The notes: generated by a model from the sequence alone, not told the origin. Positions 11,470-23,760 are shown, counted from the first letter of the stretch. The stretch is DNA of 64,000 nucleotides from Callorhinus ursinus (GCF_003265705.1 NW_020312867.1:8495470-8559469); one strand, 5' to 3'. A program made the numbers and translations.

Positions 11470-11850
11470 GGGAAATGCCTGCATTCCATTCCCTGAGCTG
11501 ACCAGGGTAGTCACGTGACCCAACTCCAGTCCACAGCAGTCAGGTTCAGGATCTGTCTCAAATGCTGAGAAATCTGGAAGCATAAAACCCGGGAGGGTTG
11601 GCGGCTGGACTTACTGGCAGCCATCCTGCCTCCGTTGGGAATGGAGCTGTGACAGAGAAGGCAGAGCTTGGGGGCGGGGAGATCCGCCTGCTGATGTAGC
11701 TCAATCCCTCCAGCGGAGCTGTGCCTGAAGCCAACCACCCTCGGCTTTTCAGGTCCAGGAGCCAATACACACCTTTGTCACTTATAGCCGGTTTGAAGTG
11801 GGTTTTCTGTTGCTTACAACAGGAAGAATAGTGACTGATTTACTTGTTTC
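11470..11850 (+). repeat. LTR-like remnant (MaLR/ERVL type)
   Basis: 'gccaatacacacctttgtca' followed by 'agccggtttgaagtgggttt' and 'acaacaggaagaatagtgac' is the pattern of a solo mammalian-apparent-LTR-retrotransposon end. Non-coding, highly decayed, family not assigned. Confidence 0.5.
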
Positions 11851-12494
11851 TACGACACCATCGATAGTAAAATAATTTTTTAAAGGAAAATATTATATCC
11901 AGTTAAATAACAGCTTTTTTGATGAAAAAAAGAAGCAGATCAGGTATGCCTTTAAAAGACTGACAATAGTATGTTTTTATATATAAAATTGTCTCCTTTG
12001 GGAATTTGATCAAAGTTCTTCACATTCAGAGTCTAAACTTTCTTTGGATGAATTTGGCAATTTGTACTTCTAATTGCATTGCCTGGCTGGCAATGGCCTT
12101 CTGTACACTTAGCCTTATGTTTCCATGTGGCGTCATTTTAGAAGTCTTTCTAAGTGATAATTAGGGATCCGGTCTGGTAAAATTCCATCAGGCTCGACTG
12201 CAGCCACCCGAGAAACCGGATAGTAGACAGTGAGGACACCTAATCACCCTCTGCCCGCTGACTGGCATGTTTCTTGGACATCAATTGGGGCACATCCTCA
12301 TTCCAGAAATGGTAAGATACCCGCGTGGGGCAGTGTGTCAGAATTAGATCGGGAGGAGTTACCATTTCCTGCGGGACAGGCGCCAAGCTAAGCAGAACAG
12401 AGTTAGGACCTTGGGCACGTAACATCAGCACTCTGTTTCTGTGTTACCCCATCTGCAAATGAAAAGAATAGCTTCACGGAGGTGTTGGGAAGCT
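11851..12494. other. Intergenic, AT-rich, no gene recognised
   Basis: No repeat or exon could be assigned with confidence. Confidence 0.5.
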
Positions 12495-12755
12495 TTAATG
12501 AACAAATCAGTATAATACTCTTAGGACAGCATTGGCATATAAGGATAGCCAATACATATCAGTTATTGCTGTTTTAATTCTCACAACTACCCTTGGAGGT
12601 CAATAGGATGATCCTACTTTGTGGTTTAGGACCCTGAGATCAGAGACAAGAAGGGACTTGTCCCAGGTCACTCACTGGGAAAGGAGATGGTGGATCTGGG
12701 ACTCAAAGCCAGGCCTGTCCAGTACCCAGGCCTATGTTCTTAACCATCATGCCAC
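12495..12755 (-). repeat. MIR element, long copy
   Basis: 'ttctcacaactacccttgga', 'gacttgtcccaggtcactca', 'gggactcaaagccagg' and 'tgttcttaaccatcatgcc' appear in antisense MIR order. Confidence 0.85.
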
Positions 12756-12921
12756 ATGGACCTCCAAGGGTGTAGCTGGGGTGGGCCAGGGGACCTTGAG
12801 GTCCAGTTCTTAGACATGGAGCTGAGAAAGTCAGACTCACTCACCAGCCAAGCTCACTGCCCAGACCTCTGTCTTCATCCCGATACGTGGAACCCTAGGC
12901 CTTTGAAAATTCCAGAGAGAG

Positions 12922-13114
12922 GGGCACCTGGGTGGCTCAGTCGGTTAAGCATCTGCCTTCAGCTCAGGTCATGATCTCAGGGTCCTGGGATCGAGCCCCG
13001 CAGAGGGCTCTCTGTCAGCGGGGAGTCTGCTTCTTCCTCTCCCTCTCCCTCTGTGCTCTCTTGCTCTCTCAAATAAATAAATAAAATCTTTAAAAAAGAA
13101 AGAAAGAAAGAAAG
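12922..13114 (+). mobile_element. SINEC copy with (GAAA)n tail
   Basis: Complete SINE; the tail has become (GAAA)5. Imperfect duplication AAAATTCCAGAGAGAG (12906-12921) and AAAACTCTAGAGAGAG (13115-13130). Confidence 0.93.
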
Positions 13115-13139
13115 AAAACTCTAGAGAGAGAAAACACCA

Positions 13140-13205
13140 TGGCCTCAGCAGAGATGGGACTTGCCCAAGGCCATACAGCCAGGGAGTGACAGAGCTCAGG
13201 CTGGA
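13140..13205 (-). repeat. MIR fragment
   Basis: 'ggacttgcccaaggccatacagcc' pattern, antisense MIR core. Confidence 0.6.
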
Positions 13206-13239
13206 AACTCACCTTTCCCCGACGCCTCACATATCCTTC

Positions 13240-13350
13240 TGCTTCACTGCCCTCCCCTGTGGGCATCTATCCCAGCACCCCCTCCTCCGAGAAGCTCTCC
13301 CTGACTGCTACGGCCCACGCCCCCGTGCCTTGCTCCTTGCAGCATCCCAA
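13240..13350 (+). repeat. L2 fragment
   Basis: 'ccgagaagctctccctgact' near 13288 is the characteristic L2 3'-end block. Confidence 0.55.
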
Positions 13351-13374
13351 TGTTCACTGGCATTTCAAACATGC

Positions 13375-13600
13375 ACTTTGGAGTCCAGCTGACCTTCGGT
13401 TTGAATCCTCCTTCTACCACTTATTAACTGTGTAAGCCTGGGTTCATTTTCCTTGTTGCTGAGCCTTGGTGGCCTCACCTGTAAAATGGACTACAAAAGC
13501 CCATCTCCTAGGGTCAGCATCAAGTTTCGGCGGAGGTCAGGGCTGAGTACAACCTGGCACAGAGCCTGCGTGCAGCAGCTATTCCCTCCCTCCCCTCCTC
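13375..13600 (+). repeat. MIR element
   Basis: 'cttctaccacttattaactg' and 'cctcacctgtaaaatggact' are forward MIR core motifs. Confidence 0.8.
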
Positions 13601-15301
13601 TAAGCAGCATAACTACCAACATGAATAATCCTAAATAAAATGAATAATAAGGATAATGGGCAGAAAAGAAAAGCAGATAGTGAAAGTTTTTTTATTGAAC
13701 CACATACACATATATAATCGTGGCAGTGAAAACTAACAAACTAAATAATACAAAATTATCCTTTTGTAAATAGGAAAAGGAAACAGTAATGAATTAATAC
13801 TTTTAAGTCACATTATTATTATCATTATCATTATTATTATTGTTATTGTAAAAGGAAAAAGAGCACATTAAGAAACACTTGCAGAAGAGTGGACCCAGGA
13901 TGTTCAGAATGTGTGATGCACACAAGCCGGCGTGAGGCTCCTCGAGCCCGGCTTCTGGCTCTCTGGGGGGTCACCCAGCTGGAGCTGCTTGTCCTGCACC
14001 TGCTGTCAAATGCAGGGGTATGGGGAGCACCGGCTGGAGCACCAGGGACCGAAGTTGAGTTTAACCCTTCCAAACGGTTACCGAACTTGTAGTAGTTGAG
14101 TCTGGGTGTGTTGGGAGCCAAGCATACAATGAAGTTTTCTGGACTAACTTCCACGTCGAACCCAGTGTTTATCATAGTTAATGTCCTCTTACATGTGCTA
14201 ATCTCATATCAAGCCTAACGGTAACCGCAGTGATTGTTTAGAACGTGGACTGCTGAAGGATTTTGACTGGGAGGAGTAATTTCATTGCCAGCTTCGGTGA
14301 GAACTGCCAGTGCAGAGTGATAATAAAAAGCAGAGCGACTTTTAGAGGTTTCATTATTGCTTTTAAACCCCGTGCAGACGCCACCGCCCTCATTGCTGGC
14401 ACTCTCTGCTCCGCCCTCCGTCCTCCACTGTGCTCATCTCATGGTGTCGTTTCCATGATCATAACATGATTTAACCACGGGGTATCCCCAGGAAGGAGTG
14501 AAGGAGGGAGGGAGGGAGGCAGCCCGGAACAGGGAGCCGTGGCTTCTGAGTCCTGGGTCTAACTCCGTTATAACATGCTGTGTGTCTTAGGGAAGTCACC
14601 CCCTCTCTGGGCTTCAGATGGGATGGGGCATCCTTCCCCAGCTTCCCTCAGCCCGGACGATAGAGATGTCAGCCGCAGGGACAGAAGCATGCAACAAATG
14701 CATGCCTGGCTCTAACCCTGGGCACCTCTTTCGGAGTCAAACTGAAGCTAGTGCTGGGCCAGGCCCACCTCCTGCCCCAGCTGCCTGGCTGTCCTTAGGC
14801 CGTGACTTCTCCGTAGTGGCCCCTCAGCTCCAGGGCTCTGCCCGCCCCCAGCTCCCGGTGACTTCTGTCATTGGAGGTACCTTGTAGTTGCCCCCGCGGC
14901 CACCCCATTTCCAGCCTGTAAGAAAGGCCTTCCTAGTGTCCAGCTGTTGCAGAGGCCCCTCCGCCCCAGGCTGGGGCCCCAGGCGACATCTCTCAATCCT
15001 GTCACTCAGCCCTCTCCTTTGCGGCGGGCAGAGCTACAGAGGAGCTTGGCTGGAAAGCAGCCTCATTCCCTACCTGGAACCTCTGCTCCCTTCCCACTTT
15101 TCATCTGATGGCTCCCTGACCTGCTGCGGGGCCGTGGGGACACCAGACTGCCTGAAAGAGAATACTCAAACATACACCCCCCATGTCACATCGAGTTAGC
15201 CAGGGGTAGAGCTCATGGGAGCAAGGTGGCCATGGGGCAAGAGCAGATGTGGCAGGTGGTGGCCCAGCTTCTCCGTGTCCTTCAGCTTCTCTGTGGGACC
15301 T
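13601..15301. other. Intergenic, no gene; (ATT)n tract and MIR inside
   Basis: An impure (ATT)n stretch lies at about 13812-13848. A forward MIR core ('ggaagtcaccccctctctgg') lies at about 14575-14615. The block 14200-14470 looks compositionally unlike repeats (see findings). No exon supported. Confidence 0.45.
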
Positions 15302-15302
15302 C

Positions 15303-15518
15303 ACAGTCGTTGCTACTTTCTCTGAGGAGGTAGCTCCATCCAGGGCAGAGAAAGAGGCTGAGTTCTTGCTATGCCATCAAGTCTTTTATACTCGAGTTCT
15401 TGCTATGCCATCAAGTCTTTTATACTCACAGTCGTTGCTACTTTCTCTGAGGAGGTAGCTCCGTCCAGGGCAGAGAAAGAGGCTGAGTTCTTGCTATGCC
15501 ATCAAGTCTTTTATACTC
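15303..15518 (+). repeat. Nested tandem duplication (125-bp period with a 34-bp sub-repeat)
   Basis: A 91-bp segment at 15303-15393 recurs at 15428-15518 with a single A-to-G difference, seen in 'gctcc(a/g)tccag'. The last 34 bp of the first copy (15360-15393) are also repeated directly after it at 15394-15427. So the 34-mer occurs three times and the 91-mer twice. Confidence 0.95.
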
Positions 15519-15881
15519 GGGTTTCATCCTATTATACTCCAGGAGAGCATCCATAACAATGTAGGCAGGTCCTCAAAAAGAATGTTTACCAAGGTTGAAT
15601 TACCTGGTTGCTGAGGCTTCAGTACCTCCATTTCCAGCCCTCCAGTGACCTACATAACTGTCTCCCCAAGCTCACTGGCATTGAGGGATCCTCCACGTCT
15701 TTTTGTGGCTTGATATCTTATTTCTTTTCATGGCTGAATAATACTCCATTATCTGGATATAACGAAGTTTGTGTACCCACTCACCAACTGAAGAACATTT
15801 TGGTTGTTTCCAGGTTTTAGAGATTATGAATAAGGCACGTATAAAGATTCACATGTTTTTCATGTAGATGTAACTTTTCTT

Positions 15882-16048
15882 TTTTTAAGATCGCACAGAG
15901 GGAGGGGCAGAGGGAGACAGGGAATCCTGAGCAGACTCTGCACAGAGCACGGAGCCTGACACGGGGCTCGATCTCACGACCCTGAGATCATGACCTAAGC
16001 CAAAATCAAAAGTTGGACACTTAACCCCCTGAGCCACCCAGGCGCCCC
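15882..16048 (-). mobile_element. SINEC copy inside the old L1
   Basis: Antisense SINE ending 'gagccacccaggcgcccc'. Flanks ATGTAACTTTT and ACATAACTTTT look like a decayed duplication. Confidence 0.9.
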
Positions 16049-17528
16049 TAAACATAACTTTTCAATGCAATTGGGTACATAGGATCACAATTGCTGGATT
16101 ACATGGTAAGAATGTTTACTTTTGTAAAAACTACCAAATTGTCTTCCCAGGTGGCTGTACTATTTTGCATTCTCATCAGCAATGAATGAGAATTTCTGTT
16201 GTTTTTTATCCTTGCCATTGTTTGATATTAGCAGTTTTGTGGATATTAGCCATTCTGAAAGGTATGAAATGATATCTCATTTTAATTTGCCATCCCCTAA
16301 TTACATATGATGTTGAGCATCTTTGATATGCTTATTTGCAACCCGTATATTTTCTTTGGTGAGGTGTCCAGATCTTTTGCCCACTTTTGAATTATGTTGT
16401 TTGTTTTCTTATTGTTGGTTTTTAAATACTCTTTGTATATTTTGGGATACCAGTCCTTTATCAGATATGTTTTGCAGATATCCTCAGTCTGGAGAAGTGG
16501 CTTATCTTTTCAATCTAACATTTTTTCACAAAGCTGAAGTTTTTACTTTTAATAAAGTCCAATGGAATCATTTTTTTCTTCTATGGATTGTGCTCTTAGT
16601 GTCAAGTTAAAAAATTCATTGCCAAACCCAAGGTCACTCAGATTTGCTCTTATGTTAGCTTCTACAAGTTTTATAGTTTTACGTTTTACATTTAAATCTA
16701 AGATCCATTTTGAGTTTACTTTTGTAATAAGTATAGGGCTGAATCTAGCTGCACTGTTTTATACATGGATGCCCAATTGTTCTAGCATCGTTTGTTGAAA
16801 AGATTATCCTTTCTCTGTTGAATCGCCTTTGCTCTTTTGTCAAAGATCAGTTGACTACATTTGTGTGGGTCTATTTCTGGGCTTTTTATTCTGTTCCACT
16901 GATCAACCTGTGTGTTCCTTCACCAATGCCACACTGTCTTGAATAACTGTAGATCTATAGTAAGTCTTAAAGTCAGGGAGTGTGAATCCTCTGACTTCAT
17001 TCTTCTTCAGCATCGTGTTGGCCATTCTGCGCCTTTTGCCTTTTCATTTATAAAGTCAATTTGTTAATATTAAAAAAAAACTTGCTGGGCTTTGATTGGG
17101 ATTTTGTTGAATTTATAGATGGAATTAGGGAGAACTGATATCTTAAAAATATTTAATCTTCCTGTCCATGCACATGAACTCTCTCTCCATTTATTTATAT
17201 CTTCTTTGATTCTTTTCATTGGAGTTTTACAATTTTCTTCATATAAAGCCTATACCTATTTTGTTGGACTTATGCCTCCATATTTCGTTATTTTTGCTTC
17301 TAATGTAAATGGTATTGTGTTTCCAACTATTCATTGCTGGCAATAGAAAGCAATTGATTTTTACATACTAACTTTATATCCTGTGACCTTCCTATAATCA
17401 CTTATTAGTTCCCAGAGTTTTTTTGGTCAAGTCTTTGGGATTTTATACATAGACAGTCACGTCCTCTATGCAAAGACAGCTTTATTTATCCCCACCCCAA
17501 TGTGTGTATCTTTCCTTTTCTTATCGCA

Positions 17529-17777
17529 TTAGCTAGGACTTCTAGTCCAATGTTGAATAGGAGCGGTGAGAGGGGTACCTTTGCATGTCCCTAATTTAAG
17601 GGGGAAAGTATCCAGTGTCTCTCCATTAAGTATGATGCTAACCATAGGATTATGGTAAACACCCTTTATCAGTAAGTTTGAGAATGTTCCTATTATTCCT
17701 AAGTTGTTGAGAATTTTTATCGTGAATGAGTGTTGGATTTTGTCAAATGCTTTTTCTGCATCTACTGATATGATCAT
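17529..17777 (-). pseudogene. L1 ORF2 reverse transcriptase fragment
   Basis: An 82-codon open stretch resembles the L1 ORF2p reverse transcriptase region: ISVDAEKAFDKIQH, then LNGE and an ending near KGTPL. It lacks the rest of the domain and the catalytic YADD box, and belongs to the decayed L1 around it. Confidence 0.85.
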
Positions 17778-18375
17778 GATTTTTCTCCTTCAGCCTGTTA
17801 ATATGATGGATTATATTAACTGGTTTTTGAATGTTGAATCAGATTTCCATACCTAGAAGAAGTCTTATTTGGTCATGGTGTATAAGTCTTTTTATACATT
17901 GTTGGATTTGATTTTCTAATATTTTTTGAGTATTTTTGCACCTACGTTCATGAAAGATATTGGTCTGCAATATTCCTTTCTTATAAATGTCTTAATCTGG
18001 TTTTTCTCTATTTCTTTAATAAATATAGGCCTATTCAAATTATCTATTTCTCCTTTTGTGAGTTTTGGTTGTTTGTGTCTTTCAAGCAACTGGCCCACTT
18101 CATCTAGGTTAACAAATTTATGGGCATAAAGCTGTTCATAATATTCCTTTGTTATCCTCTCAATGACCCCTCCTCCATGTCCAATATTTGTAATTTGTGT
18201 TTTCTTTTTTTTCTTGGTTAGCTTGGGAGGCTTACGAATTTTAATGATTGCTTCCCCCAAAGAACAAGTTTCAGTTTTGTTGATCTCTATTGATCTGTTT
18301 TCAATTTCATTGATTTCTGATTTGATTTTTTATTTCTTCTTTTCTTCTGCTTATATTGCTCTTCCGTCTCTATTT

Positions 18376-18852
18376 TATTTATTTTTTATTTAAATTCAAG
18401 TTAGTTAACATATAGTGTAGTATTGGTTTCCGGAGTAGAATTTAGTGATTCATCACTTATATAGAATACCCAGTGTTCATCACAAGTGCCCTTCTTCATG
18501 CCCATCCCCCCATCTAGCCCATCCCCCGCCCACCTCCCCTCCAGCAACCCTCAGTTTGTTCTCTAGAGTTAAGAGTCTCTTATGGTTTGCCTCCCTCTCT
18601 GTTTCCATCTTATTTTATTCTTCCTTCCATTCTCCTATGTTCATCTGTTTTGTTTCTTAAATTCCACGTATGAGTAAAATCATATGATATTTTTCTTTCT
18701 CTTATTCTTATTTTTGCTTAGTATGATATCCTCTAGTTCCATCCATGTTGTTGCAAATGGCAAGATTTTATTCTTTTTGATCGCCGAGTAATAGTCTATT
18801 GTATATGTATATACCACATCTTCTTTAGCCATCCATCAGTTGATGGACATCT
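18376..18852 (-). mobile_element. Younger carnivore L1 3' end nested in the old L1
   Basis: 'caagttagttaacatatagtg' (in part) and 'gttccatccatgttgttgcaaatggcaag' are the 3' end of carnivore L1, minus strand. It is 5'-truncated near 'gttgatggacatct'. Old L1 sequence resumes with 'ctagtttcttaaggtgg'. Boundaries approximate; no clear duplication. Confidence 0.8.
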
Positions 18853-19726
18853 CTAGTTTCTTAAGGTGGAAACTTAGATTATTGCTTTCAGACCTTCTTT
18901 TCTGATATATATAATATATATGATATATATTTTAATATGTTGTATTTCATATTCATTTAACTCAAAATATTTGTAAATTTCTTGAGACTTCTTTTCTGAT
19001 CCATGCATTATTTAAAAGAATGTTGCTAAATCTCCAAATATGTTGAGATTTTCCAGCTATCTTTCTGTTACTGATTTCCACTGTGGTCTAAGAGCAAACC
19101 TTGTGTGATTTCCATTCTTTCAGATTTGTTCAGGTGTGTTTTATGGCCCAGAATGTGGTCTATTTTGATGAATGCTCCACATGAGCTTTCTAAGAATGTC
19201 TATTCTGCGGCTGTCAAGTATTCCATAAATGTCCATTAGATCTAATTGATCTTTGGTGCTATTCAGTTCAACTCTGTCCTTACTGATGTTCTGCCTGCTG
19301 GATCTGTGAATCACCGATTGAGAGGTGTTGATAATAGTGAATTCATCTATTTCTCCTTGCAGTTCTAGCAGCCTTTGCCTTGCATATTTTGTCACTCTGC
19401 TGTTAAGCACCTACAAATCAAGGATTTTCATTTTCATCTTTTATTATTAAGTGGTGCCCCTCTTAACCCCTGATAATTTTCCTTGCTCTGAAATCTGCTT
19501 TGTCTGAAATCAATGGAGCTACTCCAGCTTTACTTTGATTAAGGTTATCAATGGTATAGCCTTCTCCAGTCCTTCACTTTGTATCTATTTGTGTCTTTAT
19601 ACTTAAAGCGGGCTTCTTGTAGCCAATATGTCATTGAGTCTTGTTTTTATCCACTGTGACAAGGGATTTCAATTGATCCTTTAATTGGTGTATTTAGATC
19701 ATTCACATTTAAAGGAATGATTGAGG

Positions 19727-19893
19727 GGCGCTGGGGTGGCTCAGTAAGCTCCTGCCTTGGCTCAGGTCATGATCCTGGGCTCCCCGCTCCGCGGGAAGCT
19801 TGCTTCTCCCTCTCCCACTCCCCCTGCTTGTGTTCCCTCTCTCGCTGTGGCTCTCTTTGTCAAATAAATAAATAAAATCTTAAAAAAAACCCT
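19727..19893 (+). mobile_element. SINEC copy inside the old L1
   Basis: 'ggggcgctggggtggctcagt' head, truncated middle, AAATAAATAAAATC tail. Diverged duplication AAAGGAATGATTGA and AAAGTAATTATTGA. Confidence 0.9.
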
Positions 19894-20407
19894 AAAGTAA
19901 TTATTGATATAATTGGACTCATTTAATTTCTATGTCTGTAACTGTTTTGTATTCATTCCAATTTTTCTTTGTTCTTTGATTTTTTTTAAAACTTCCCCTC
20001 TGACAAGTTTTCATTTTATATGTTACCATTTTCTCTCCTTTTAGCATATCAATCACTTCTTTAAAAAATGGTTAGTGGTTTCCCTAAAGTGTGCAATGTA
20101 TGCTTACAACTAATCTAAGTCCACTTTTTAAAAATTGATGTATAATTGACATATTAGTTTCAGGTATGTAACATAATGATTTGATTATCTGCATGTAAGC
20201 ACACTTCAAATAACACTATACCACTTCCTGCGTAATGCAGGTGTCTTGTAACAGGGTAGTCCCAATTCCTCCCTCCCATCCCTTGTAACATTGCTGCCAC
20301 TTCCTTCACTTACCCATATGCTATAATCACCCGGTTTGTTGTTGCTATCGTTACTTAGACCTAGGTTATCTATAAGATTAGGTAGGTGTACAAACAACAA
20401 AGATTTT

Positions 20408-20509
20408 TTTTTTTTTTTAACTTAGGCTCCATGCCCAACACGGGGCTTAAACTCAGGACCCTGAGATCAAGAGTCACATGCTCTATCGACTGAGCCAGCC
20501 AGGCACCCC
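20408..20509 (-). mobile_element. Short SINEC variant with 17-bp duplication
   Basis: A short type without the CT-rich middle. Perfect 17-bp duplication CAAACAACAAAGATTTT at 20391-20407 and 20510-20526. Confidence 0.95.
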
Positions 20510-20882
20510 CAAACAACAAAGATTTTATTTTACCTTCATTTATGTAAATCTGAGTTTCCAACCTATTACCATTTTACTTCTCTGTGAAGAACTTTTAATA
20601 TTTCTTGCAAAGCAGGTCTACTGGCCACAAATTCCTTCAGTTTTTGTCTAAGACTATTTCTCCTACACTTTTGAATGATAATTTTGCTGGATACAGAATT
20701 CCAGGCTGGTGTTTTTCTTTCGACACTTTAAATATTTCACTCCACTCTCTTCTTGCTTGCATGGTTTCTAATGAGAAGTCTCATGTAATTCTCATCCTTG
20801 TTCCTCAATAGGTAAGGTGCGTTTTGTTCCCCTTTGGCTTCTTTCAAGATTTTCTCTTTGTCTTTGTTTTCCTGCAATTTGA

Positions 20883-21015
20883 CTTTTCTTTCTTTCTTTT
20901 TTTTTAAGTTTATTTACTTTATTTAGTAATCTCTACACCCAACATGGAGCTTCAACTCACGACCCTGAGATCAAGAGTTGCGTGCTCTTCTGACTGAGCC
21001 AGCCAGGCACCCCTA
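20883..21015 (-). mobile_element. Short SINEC variant
   Basis: 'gagccagccaggcacccc' end and 'cccaacatggagcttcaactc' core. Duplication TTTTCCTGCAATTTGA and TTTTCCTGTAATTTGA (20867-20882, 21016-21031), one mismatch. Confidence 0.93.
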
Positions 21016-21229
21016 TTTTCCTGTAATTTGAATATGATACGCTTAGGTGTAGATTTTTGGTATTTGCTCTCCTTGGTATTTTCTGAGCTTCCTGAATTTG
21101 TGGTCTGGTGTCTATCATTAATTTTGGAAAATTGCCATTACCATTACTTCTGCTTTCTCTTTCTTCTCCTTCTAGTTTTCCTGTCTTGTGTACGTTACAC
21201 TTTTTTTTTTTTTACTATATAATTATTAT

Positions 21230-21290
21230 TTTTTAAAAGATTTTATTTATCTATTTGAGAGAAAGAGAGCACAAGCAGGGAGAGCTCTCT
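21230..21290 (-). mobile_element. Truncated SINEC, tail portion only
   Basis: 'aaaagattttatttatctatttgagagaaagagagcacaagcaggga' (described in part) stops abruptly without the tRNA-like head, so 5'-truncated or internally deleted. Confidence 0.8.
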
Positions 21291-21943
21291 GGCTTCTCTG
21301 GCTTTTTAAGTCCAGGGAGAGTAGCCCACATGGACGTAAGGGTCTCATTCCAGAATTCCAGGAGTTAGCAATGGCCTTCTGGTTTTGGGGTATGATCTCC
21401 CCAAAAGCTACCCAGTCAATGGTTTTTAGAGCAATGGCTTTTATGTCTTTTGCCAAATTTGGGAAGGTTTCAGCTATTATTTAAGTATATTTTTCTGCAC
21501 TGCACTCCTCTTCTTCTTGTGGGATTCCAGTGACATACATCTATTTTGGTATTTTCCCATAGACCCCTGAAGTTCTGTTCATTTTGTTCATTTGTTGTTT
21601 CTTTGTTCAAGTTGTAGGATTTTTAGTGGTTTATCTTCAAGGTCACTGTTTTTCCTCTGTCATCTCTGATGGGCCACTACCCACCCAGTAAGTTTGTCGT
21701 TACTGTATTTTTCAGGTTTAAAATTTCCATCTGGTTTTTCTTTGTATCTTCTTTTTCTTTGCTGAAATTATCTATTTTTCTGTTTCAGGACTATTCATGC
21801 ATGGTTGCTAGCTGAAGCTTTCCTTTTTCTTCCTTTCTTTCTTCTTTTTTGGGTATAGCTACTTTAAAATCTTTCTCAGATAATCCCAACATCTGTACCA
21901 TCTTGATGTTAGCATCAGGTTTTTGGGGGGGTGTTGGTTTTTT

Positions 21944-22042
21944 TTTTTAATTAAGGTAAGCTCTATGCCCAATGTGAGGCTCGAATTCATGGCCCTGAGA
22001 TCAAGAGTCACTCACTGTACTGACTGAGGCAGCCAGGCACCA
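21944..22042 (-). mobile_element. Short SINEC variant
   Basis: 'ctgagatcaagagtcactca' core and 'gaggcagccaggcacc' end; flanking GATGTTAGC repeats at both sides. Confidence 0.88.
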
Positions 22043-23144
22043 GATGTTAGCCATCTGTTGATTGCCCTTTCTCATTCCAGTTCAGCCTTCTTCTGGCTTT
22101 TGGTATGACACATAATATTTGATTTTAATCTGGACTTTTTGGGTATTATATTATGAATCACTGGTTCCTTTTTAAAACTATGTTAGTATGTATTCAACTT
22201 GTTCAACTTCAGAATGAACATCATGGCTCACTTTTGTGGTCTGTGAGCTTGAATGTCAGTTTAGTTTTAAATAAGTACGATTTTGGTCTGCCCTGCTGTG
22301 TGCTACGCAGAGGCCAATCTGAAACAGTACAGTATTCCACTTCATAGTTCGGTTCTCAAAGCTTTTACTATGTTAATTCTGGTGCGTTTCACACATAGGT
22401 CACTTGTGGGTGGGTGTGCCCTGGACTTAATACACAAATTGAAGCAATCTCTTTTTGCAGTTCTCTCTTCTCTGTAATCCTCCCCACACACTCAGGCTGC
22501 GAGAGGGTGGGTGCTGCCTCTTTGTTACCTTTGCTTAGTGCAGTGCAAGGGTAGCAAGAGGGTTCTACCTTGCTGTCACACACTCCATGAGGACGGGAGA
22601 GGGAGGGGGATTCTCGCTGATCACATTTGTGCAGAGTGGGGCTGACTGACAGAGCTCCACATCACAGTCATCACTGGTAAGGAGAGAGAGGACTACCCAG
22701 ATGGTAGTGCATAGCAGGGATGGTGGACAGTCTCCACACCACAGTCTCCCCAAAACCTGCTGGAGAGGGAGGGCTGTGGCTTATTTCATGGTGTTTGCCC
22801 GGAGAAGAGCAACCATTGTCAAAAGGTCTATCTTTCATTGCTGTCCCTCCCTGCCCTTTGACCCCAGAAGGTGGGCTTTCGTCGGGACTTTGTGCTTTGG
22901 GGATGGTTTTGGGTTTGGGCTTCTCTGGTGCCCAGGCTGGGATCTAGTAAGCAGGAAAGCCTGTGAGGACTTCCAGCTATATCATCCCTTGAGACCCGAG
23001 TGGTCTAGCCAGTTCACCTTTTTTCCACCATCAGAGGAGTCTGATTGTTGCTTCATATATTTTTGTCAAGTTTTTGGTTGTAGTAAGTGGAAGGAATAGG
23101 GTGAGATCCACTTACTCATCTTGTCTGGAAATGGAAGCCCCGTG

Positions 23145-23760
23145 TGTTTTTTTAAAGTCAACTTTTTGAGGTAGAATTTACATGCAATAAAACATACCCA
23201 TTTAAAGTGTACATTTCCATGAGTTTCAACAAAGGTATATACCCATGTAACCACGGTCAAAATATAGAACATTCCCAACATTCCCATCTCCCAAAAAGGT
23301 TCCCTTGTGCCCCTTCCCAAGCAATTCCCCCCACCATCCCAGGCCTCAGACAAGTGCTGATCTATGTCACTATGGATTAGACTTGTCTTTTCTACAGAGT
23401 TTCAGATAAAATCACACAGAATGTATTTTTTTTTTTTAAAGATTTTGTTTATTTGAGAAGGAACGACAGAGGTAGCAAGAGAGGGAACACAAGCAGGGGG
23501 AGTGGGAGAGGGAGAAGCAGGCTTCCCGCTGAGCAGGGAGCCCAATGCAGGGCTTGATCCCAGGACCCTGGGATCATGACCTGAGCCGAAGGCAGACGTT
23601 TAACTGACTGAGCCACCCAGGCACCCCAGAATGTATTTTTTTTTTTTTTATAAAAGTCTGCCTTCTTTTGTTCAGTGTGTCTGTGAGATTCATCCGTATC
23701 ACCAGGTGCATCAGCAGTTCATTCCTTTTCATCGCTAAGTAGGATTCCATTATATTTTTA
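23145..23760 (-). repeat. Old L1 3'-UTR fragment, minus orientation, split by a SINE
   Basis: 'ttgaggtagaatttacatgc' and 'aagtgtacatttccatgagt' followed by 'cccatgtaaccacgg' are the antisense 3' end of an old L1M; it continues after the SINE to 'cattccttttcatcgctaag'. Confidence 0.65.
23440..23626 (-). mobile_element. SINEC copy
   Basis: Full antisense SINE. Duplication CAGAATGTATTTTTTTTTTT starting at 23417 and 23627. Confidence 0.94.

Larger units (their letters stand above)
15695..23120 (-). mobile_element. Large decayed L1 LINE, minus orientation, interrupted by younger insertions
   Basis: Antisense L1 runs from the 3' part of ORF2 (15695) through the reverse transcriptase (17529-17777 encodes a DAEKAFDKIQH block, minus strand) towards the 5' region (to about 23100). 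'ctgaataatactccattatc' near 15743, 'tttgtcaaagatcagttgac' near 16836 and 'ggtctattttgatgaatgct' near 19158 are L1 landmarks. There are many stops, frameshifts and internal deletions, so it is inactive. Seven younger insertions interrupt it. Confidence 0.85.

Noticed and set aside
15249..15556. Repeated open frames across the 15.3-kb tandem duplication
   Set aside because: The shared peptides simply reflect the DNA duplication; no start context, domain or splice support.
23440..23645. Possible processed pseudogene suggested by long T/A runs
   Set aside because: The body is an ordinary antisense SINEC with its target duplication.
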